From Candidatus Ethanoperedens thermophilum (GTDB lineage: Archaea; Halobacteriota; Methanosarcinia; Methanosarcinales; EX4572-44), in assembly GCA_012910725.1 (NCBI GenBank), contig WNEG01000051.1, positions 2,730 through 7,992 of the forward strand: a DNA stretch of 5,263 nucleotides, written 5' to 3'. Below are positions 5,081 to 5,263 of this stretch, piece after piece. The notes below the pieces were generated by a model that saw nothing but the letters and a program-made list of their open reading frames with translations, did not search any database and was not told where the DNA came from. Made by a program: the position numbers and the translations under genes. How positions within the stretch are numbered: position 1 is the stretch's first letter; every line of letters begins with the position of its first letter.

Positions 5081-5263
5081 AATAGCCCACATTCTCCAAG
5101 TGTTTCAAGTATTATGTCTGCCGCCGTATGCACATCCTGTCTGCTGTGGGTAGACATAAGAGTTGTTCGAATGCGCCCCCCATTTTTTGGCACAGACGGT
5201 GGACGAATAGCAGTTACATATATCCCGCGTTCAAATAACCTTTCTGCAACAGCACAGGTCGCA
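5077..5263 (-). CDS. bioF: 8-amino-7-oxononanoate synthase, C-terminal part
   Basis: Only the last 61 codons are in the window; the gene enters from the right edge. The frame reads VAERLFERGIYVTAIRPPSVP, then RIRTTLMSTHSRQDVHTAADII, and ends LGECGLL before a TGA at 5079-5077. The RPPSVP motif and the following arginine-rich strand and Ser-Thr-His are typical of the C-terminal small domain of the PLP-dependent alpha-oxoamine synthases. Within that family BioF (pimeloyl-CoA plus alanine to 8-amino-7-oxononanoate) and glycine C-acetyltransferase look alike here; the overlap with bioD makes BioF by far the likelier. The stop overlaps the preferred bioD start by 4 nt. The gene lies in another frame from bioD and continues past position 5263. 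Confidence 0.88.
   Translation of the reverse strand, partial: ATCAVAERLFERGIYVTAIRPPSVPKNGGRIRTTLMSTHSRQDVHTAADIILETLGECGLL

Overview
The window looks like a piece of an archaeal chromosome, most likely from a methanogen or ANME-type relative in the Methanosarcinales neighbourhood. The reasons are the archaeal-type (about 420 aa) aconitase-superfamily large subunit, TrpD and TrpF of archaeal character, strong Shine-Dalgarno motifs, tightly overlapping genes, and short hairpin repeats between genes. The lineage is inferred from the look of the proteins, not from a search. All recognisable core genes are biosynthetic or redox housekeeping genes.

Left part (1-2685, plus strand): a compact run trpD-trpF-trxB. 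trpD and trpF encode consecutive steps of tryptophan synthesis. They overlap by 17 nt, and trpF overlaps the start of a thioredoxin reductase gene by 8 nt, so the three are probably one transcript with coupled translation. A hairpin-forming repeat lies in the 64 nt before trpD.

Middle (2688-3953, minus strand): a 3-isopropylmalate dehydratase/homoaconitase large subunit gene, convergent with trxB and separated from it by only 2 nt. No small-subunit gene is in view.

The 476 nt between this gene and bioD (3954-4429) holds no intact gene. It contains an array of short hairpins (about 3999-4131). One of these is nearly identical to the element upstream of trpD and has the same orientation relative to the downstream gene. 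Beyond the array is a minus-strand fragment resembling the N-terminus of GxxExxY-family proteins, whose reading frame runs into the repeats and stops. The rest is AT-rich intergenic DNA.

Right part (4430-5263, minus strand): bioF (only its last 61 codons) followed by bioD, consecutive enzymes of biotin synthesis, probably joined by a 4-nt GTGA overlap.

Nothing here is clearly a new enzymatic system. The most interesting signal is the hairpin repeat family, placed in front of two unrelated biosynthetic genes and abutting a broken accessory gene.
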